From NCBI GenBank assembly GCA_963277665.1, contig OY728142.1:14522001-14586000 (forward strand): 64,000 nucleotides of DNA, read 5' to 3'. The position numbers and the translations under genes are program-made. The DNA comes from Viscum album. Its lineage: Eukaryota > Streptophyta > Magnoliopsida > Santalales > Viscaceae. Under the pieces are notes generated by a model. That model was not told where the DNA came from and searched no databases. It saw nothing but the letters and a program-made list of their open reading frames with translations. Shown one piece after another: positions 59,442-64,000 of the stretch (position 1 is the stretch's first letter; each line of letters opens with the position of its first letter).

Positions 59442-61446
59442 TGTAGGACCCCGGGACACCCTGAGAGGGGAGGGGTGAATCAGGGTGGCACCTTTTTCTT
59501 CTTTTAGTTGTGGATCTTGTTCCCACGTTGGTAGGAACTACTTAAACCTGTATGATGGATATGATCAGCAATTAAACATTCACATGCAGAGACAGATGAC
59601 ACAGCTATTTTTACTTGGTTCACCACAAAGGGCTACGTCCAAGGAGTATACGCCGACAGGTTGCCGGTCGTACCTAAATCCACTATGCTTCACTAGCTGC
59701 GGATACAAATGTTCGGGTACAGACACTCTGTCCCAGGCTCACTGCCTTTACAATTGTTTAGGGATAGCTCACTGCGTCCCTCGGGTCACTCCCGTTGACT
59801 CCCCCTGGCTCACTGCCGGTGGAGAGGATCACCTTCTTCCTCTTCCTAAGCTCACTGCTCTTGGAAGGGATTCAGTCACAGTTTATAGACCTGTAGGTCT
59901 CTTCATTTTCATGAAAGAATGCATCTTCCTCTGTATGTAGATGCTCTGTTGAAGTCCAACTTTCACCCGCGGATGAATCTCACTTTGCACCGGATGTACC
60001 GGGCAACCTCAATTTTTACGCGCAACCCTTACGGTGTCTTGCGCGCAATTTCTATGGTTTGCACGAAATTCCTTTTTCGCGCAACTTCCAAATATTACGC
60101 GCAGCCTGGAAACTGCCTTGCGCGCAATTCACTACTCTTGCGCGAAATCCACTTTTCGCGCAATCTTCCTTTTACGCGCCAATCACCAACTTTCTGCGCA
60201 GCCTTTGTTTTTTGCGCAATCTGACTTTACGCGCAAACTTTAAGTTTACGCGCAGCACCCTTTCTAACTTCAATTTCGCGCACCAGATCTCGGGTATTTT
60301 CTATGTCTTGAACTCTGTTGAATGGAGGAGGGTCACTTCATATTTATAGGCAAAATCGACCCCGCGCGAAAAACCCTCCTTGAGCGCGTAATCCGCTTTG
60401 ATCGCGAAATACAAATCTTCCGCGCACAACCATTTTCCGCGCACTGCTCCATAATTTCGCGCACCTCATGCCTTTTCCATTTTTCGAGCTTCGGACCTCG
60501 AAACATCTTTTGCGCGAAATACAATTTCGCGCAACCCGCTGTTTTGCGCGCCACACTTCAAGATTTCGCGCAACCCGCTAATTTTGCGCGCCCAGCTCAA
60601 GTATTTCGCGCAAGCCTCTTATATTTCGCGCACCACTTCCTTTTTGTGCGAACCTCCTTTTGCAGACAATCCATGTCTTCATTTTCCGATTTTGAGGCCC
60701 AAAAATTTGGCAAACACTGGAAAACAGCGCCACCTTGTATCTGCTCTTTTTGTACCGCCTCCAGATCATCCATTCCTCTGTCGAAGTTCATGAATCAAAC
60801 ATAGATCGTTGACCACAACTCTTGAACTCGACATGTCACCATGGAATCTCCTTTGTCAACAAATTTGTATGTCGTTTGTTTGCTTTGTCAACAAGCACGA
60901 TCACCTCAACTGCACTTCTTCTTGGTGATCTGTATCCTTCAGCAACTCTTTGGATTTTATCACAAACTCCACTATTGTGATATGTATTCTTTGAAGGAAC
61001 AACTTTAGTACCAATATCTTCTGATACAATGTGATGTGCATGGCCATATCATAATTGCAATATCCGCATGGCCATCTCAGAAGTCAACTCATTGGCACAT
61101 TGTCTTCTTCATCAACTGTCATGATCAACTTCATGCAAAGCATGTGATTCAATCCGTCAAGAAGTCTCTAGCATGGTTCTCGTGCAATCATGAGTAATTG
61201 CATGGTCTTCATCCAAAAACCTCATTCTTCTTTAATCATCCTCGAATGGATTACTCCTCACATTCTTCATTGTTGTAAACAATGTATCACCTTTGACACA
61301 TGTTCTTTAAACTTAAGATCAGCACAACAATCATCTGAATCACCACTCCTCTACTTCATCGGAGTATTTCATGATCACCTTCATTTTGATCTGCATTGAC
61401 AACTATTGACAACAAATACAACCTTATACACAAAGTGGTTCCAACA
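59442..61446 (-). repeat. 3' LTR of the Sirevirus-like element
   Basis: The termini TGTTGG (minus, at 61446) and CCTACA (59442) are near-inverted. Close to the inner side of 59442 the minus strand has TTCACCCCTCCCCTCTCAGGG, text common at the end of Sirevirus LTRs. It holds the CGCGCAA motif cluster. Confidence 0.7.
60015..60660. repeat. Cluster of about 28 TTTCGCGCAA / TTGCGCGAAA motifs
   Basis: The 7-9-base motif (T/A)CGCGCA(A/G) or its reverse occurs every 15-35 bp across about 640 bp, in both orientations. The spacers are unrelated AT/CT-rich DNA. CpG density is far above the surroundings. Open frames here on both strands (e.g. 160 codons at 60322-60804) only reflect the motif and lack any domain. 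Confidence 0.85.
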
Positions 61447-61448
61447 AT

Positions 61449-62252
61449 CTCCCCCTTTGTATTTTGTTGTCAATACCTTAAACATCTTCTGAAATGAATC
61501 CATCAATGTCAAAATGAGAATCTTCTGCATTTCACTTTCTCTCCCCCTTATTGACAAGAAATACAAAGCGCATGGTAGGGGGGGTATCAATCCTCACTTA
61601 AGCAAAGTTTAATTAATCATTTCACTCTAAGTCTACTTGAGCAATGCTCGATGTAGAAAACAAGAGGATTTGATTAAGTCAACAATGCTGTCCATTACTC
61701 ACAGATCATGATACCAACATGAGATGAGAACTCATGTATCTTGTCTTCAAGGGTTTACCACTTTTATTCCAGGCATTAAAAAAATCACTATGATAGAGAA
61801 AGACCAACCTGAAACTCCTGCACTCACATCAGCATGTGGATCAAAAATATTCAAGTGAAATTGGCAGGATAAGTGACCACGGGGCACTTCCATTCTCTTT
61901 ATGTCACTGATCAATTCAGTTACTCCCCCTTTGTAAAATAATCTTTGATCTGAGAAACCAAGGGATAGAGATTGAGAAATGAAATACCTTCTCCATTGGT
62001 GTGTTCTTCAAGAAATTCACAGAACAACTACTTTTGAGTCCACCTGGAGTTGATATTGATTGAAACAGTGATTATGGAAGCTTCTTCATTTTTCTCCCCC
62101 TCAAGGGAAACACTCCTCATCATCTTCATCAAGAGTGATCCTTCATCATCATAATCCTTGAATATCAATTGAAGAATCCACTAAGGATGGAAACTTCTTC
62201 AGCTTCGCTATCAAGAGTTGACAGCATTCACTACTTCTCAGGTTCTCCCCCT
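61449..62252 (-). other. Five repeated polypurine tracts
   Basis: The octamer CTCCCCCT (minus AGGGGGAG) stands at 61449-61456 (three bases from the LTR), 61541-61548, 61923-61930, 62094-62101 and 62245-62252. The first is the working polypurine tract by position. The interval codes for nothing recognisable. Confidence 0.75.
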
Positions 62253-62355
62253 GAGAGTATGCTTCACCTTCAATTCCCTGCATTGTTAGTACAAATACAA
62301 TATACAAATGATTACGAGAATAAGGTGGATCATCCTTGCTTCATCAGCAAGACCT

Positions 62356-63999
62356 TCATGGTTGAGGTTCTTTTCTCAACCATGTTCCTTTGTTCGCTCC
62401 AGTCTTCATGCCTACACACTTAAACATATGTTCCGACATCTGTTGGTGTGGCATGGCTCTGTTCACATTCTCTTCTGCTTTGTGTGGAGAATTTTTCTGC
62501 TTAGAAGCCATCATGAATGATAGATTCTTACTTCTCTTCAGGACTGCTTCTTGCTCTGGTATTAAGGTTAGGCAATCTTTTGCAATGTGACCAGATTTCT
62601 TGCATCTCTCACACAGAACTTCTTTGACACGAGTGCTTATCTTTGTTTGCAATCTCTCAAGCACTGTGTCTTCATCATGTGAAAGTTTTCCTTTTACTTT
62701 ATCACCAGCCCTGGCCTTTTCATCTTCAAGTTTTCTCATTCGTTTCAAATCTTCTGGCCAGATGACCAATATGTCATTTGGAACTTTTGCAGCTGGTTTA
62801 GGTCTTCCACATGGGTTCATCTGAGATTCATCCCACTTAGTGTTTCTTTTGGATGAATGACCCTTCAATTTCATGGATCTAAAATCCTGAGTCTTCTCAG
62901 TTTCCCTACTTGAGATCTTCTTGGGGAAGTGTGTGTTCACAACATTCTTCTGATTTCTTCCCAAGGTACGTTCTTCATACTTAGATGGCTTGTGTGGTCT
63001 TTTGTTCTTATCATCTCTGGATATCTGTTGACCTAGGCATGCACCATTCTTGTGACCACTGCCGTTGCATGCACCACAGATGTTATCAAGAATTCCAAAT
63101 CTGTTTTCTGTAAACAGATGCTTCTGGACCTGTGGATGTTGCTTCTTCTTCTCTGCCTTCCTCCCCTTTGATATAGGCTTTCCCTGTGCTTTTCCATGAA
63201 AGGGATTATAAAAACAATCCAGTGCACAGTGCCCAAATCTATTGCAGCACCAACATTGGCCCACAAATCTTTTCTTCTTTGTTTCTTCAGTATTAAGTTG
63301 TTGGGACATCTGCTTAATCGTTTGTGCTCTATTTGAGGAAGAAGCTTCCTCCTTTTTCTTCCTATCCACCCTAGTCATGGTGGTAGGTTTATTCTTCTCA
63401 CCTATCCTCATCCATACTTGTTTAGAGCTTTTCTTCCCACCTGCACTGATTGTCGGAGTGTATTTAGAAACATGAGTACAAGATGGTCTGGATGGTACCT
63501 TCACTTTCTCAGTTGCCTGTGATAGATCAATGAGCGAAGTCATGATCTTCTTATCACATGTTGGAGGTCTTTTGACAATAGAATCCTCCATTGAGCATTG
63601 AGTACCGGCAGCAACTGATTCTTGATGTGGATAATCAAGAGTTGTCATAATCTTCTTGTCACATGTTGGAGGCATTTCAGCTTTAGACTCCTCCAACGAA
63701 CATTGAGTGCAAGCATCACTCATTTCATTCTTTTGTGAAGTCTCAATATGTGTGTTCTCAATCTTGGTCAATTGAGCTTCCAATTTTTGACCCACAATAT
63801 TGAGGTTGATCTTCTGATCTTCAATCGTGATCATCTTCTCTTCACAATTCTTCTTCAACCTTTCAACCTCATCTTCATGCATCTTAACTTTGTTTTGTAA
63901 CAAAGAGTCAAGTTCCCTGAATTTAATGGACGTTTCTTCCAGACAAAATTTCTTGACTTCATTGTTCTTCTTCAGCTTAGCTTCAAGTGCATGGATCCG
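62356..63999 (-). CDS. Copia-type gag polyprotein with three CCHC zinc knuckles (partial, runs off the window)
   Basis: Open for 547 codons from the window edge to a stop at 62356. The N-terminal visible part is a heptad-rich coiled coil (ALEAKLKKNNEVKKF, ERLKKNCEEKM, IEDQKINL). Then a ~30-residue internal duplication (TQCS-E-S-----PPTCDKKIMT, twice, around 63700 and 63590). Knuckles follow: CWCCNRFGHCALDC (about 63212-63253), CGACNGSGHKNGAC (about 63036-63076) and CERCKKSGHIAKDC (about 62571-62613). Spaced CX2CX4HX4C knuckles in a long Lys/Ser-rich gag are typical of Ty1/copia Sireviruses. Gag would package element RNA. The true start codon is outside. Intact for its visible length although pol is gone, which suggests recent insertion or selection for gag. 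Confidence 0.8.
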   Translation of the reverse strand, partial: RIHALEAKLKKNNEVKKFCLEETSIKFRELDSLLQNKVKMHEDEVERLKKNCEEKMITIEDQKINLNIVGQKLEAQLTKIENTHIETSQKNEMSDACTQCSLEESKAEMPPTCDKKIMTTLDYPHQESVAAGTQCSMEDSIVKRPPTCDKKIMTSLIDLSQATEKVKVPSRPSCTHVSKYTPTISAGGKKSSKQVWMRIGEKNKPTTMTRVDRKKKEEASSSNRAQTIKQMSQQLNTEETKKKRFVGQCWCCNRFGHCALDCFYNPFHGKAQGKPISKGRKAEKKKQHPQVQKHLFTENRFGILDNICGACNGSGHKNGACLGQQISRDDKNKRPHKPSKYEERTLGRNQKNVVNTHFPKKISSRETEKTQDFRSMKLKGHSSKRNTKWDESQMNPCGRPKPAAKVPNDILVIWPEDLKRMRKLEDEKARAGDKVKGKLSHDEDTVLERLQTKISTRVKEVLCERCKKSGHIAKDCLTLIPEQEAVLKRSKNLSFMMASKQKNSPHKAEENVNRAMPHQQMSEHMFKCVGMKTGANKGTWLRKEPQP

Positions 64000-64000
64000 T

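Larger units (their letters stand above)
59442..64000 (-). mobile_element. Sirevirus-like Ty1/copia element with gag but no pol (right end outside window)
   Basis: On the minus strand an open gag (63999-62356) is followed by ~900 bp of non-coding DNA with five AGGGGGAG tracts, then a 2,005-bp LTR beginning TGTTGGAACC at 61446 and ending CCTACA at 59442. No integrase, RT or RNase H is seen between gag and LTR. Multiple polypurine tracts and CG-motif-rich LTRs are described hallmarks of Sireviruses. The pol-less layout makes this copy non-autonomous. Its 5' LTR would lie to the right of the window. Confidence 0.75.

Noticed and set aside
59485..60804. Several 60-160-codon frames rich in A-R-N-F-A-Q
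   Set aside because: They translate the CGCGCAA motif cluster of the LTR; no conserved domain, and frames overlap on both strands.
62308..63475. Plus-strand frames opposite gag
   Set aside because: Shadows of the minus-strand gag, which has three zinc knuckles.

Overview
This is AT-rich flowering-plant nuclear DNA made almost entirely of nested and broken transposable elements. Pointers to a plant are CACTA (En/Spm) transposases with short GT-AG introns, Ty3/gypsy elements primed by initiator-Met tRNA (TGGTATCA), and a Sirevirus-type Ty1/copia gag with repeated polypurine tracts. I found no host housekeeping gene, rRNA, functional tRNA or CRISPR array. The species cannot be named from this window.

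Layout. Bases 1-34877 are one nest. An old long-LTR retrotransposon on the minus strand (internal part 1-2355, PBS 2356-2365, LTR from 2368) was split twice. A 16.6-kb CACTA element (2791-19422, TGA target duplication) carries a decayed TNP2 transposase, a ~180-bp satellite array and a further nested insertion. A younger relative of the old retrotransposon (21051-32804, TTGAA target duplication) has two 5,042-bp LTRs around only 1,670 bp of internal DNA. The old LTR resumes at 32805 and fades out near 34877. Bases 35798-45067 are a degenerate chromovirus-type Ty3/gypsy element on the plus strand with all domains recognisable but riddled with stops. Bases 45068-47361 hold SINE-like and LTR-like debris.

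From 47362 a second, much better preserved CACTA element runs rightwards. It has a TIR with ACCAACGGTT-type subterminal repeats, a buried gypsy gag fragment, an extreme C-rich minisatellite (49566-50416) and a TNP2 gene (50636-54071, three exons, broken by one frameshift and one stop). A second gene follows (54267-56623, seven exons, apparently intact at 610 codons, acidic tail), then a ~182-bp satellite array (57300-59314). Its right end is not seen. A minus-strand Sirevirus-like copia element (59442 to beyond 64000) follows, with an open gag of at least 547 codons but no pol.

How parts relate. The satellites in the two CACTA elements are homologous, lie downstream of the transposase in the same orientation, and both are organised as trimeric higher-order repeats. 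The giant-LTR family carries conserved hairpins in its very long transcribed leader, one stem showing a compensatory base-pair change between the young and old copies. These two systems are the most unusual content of the window.
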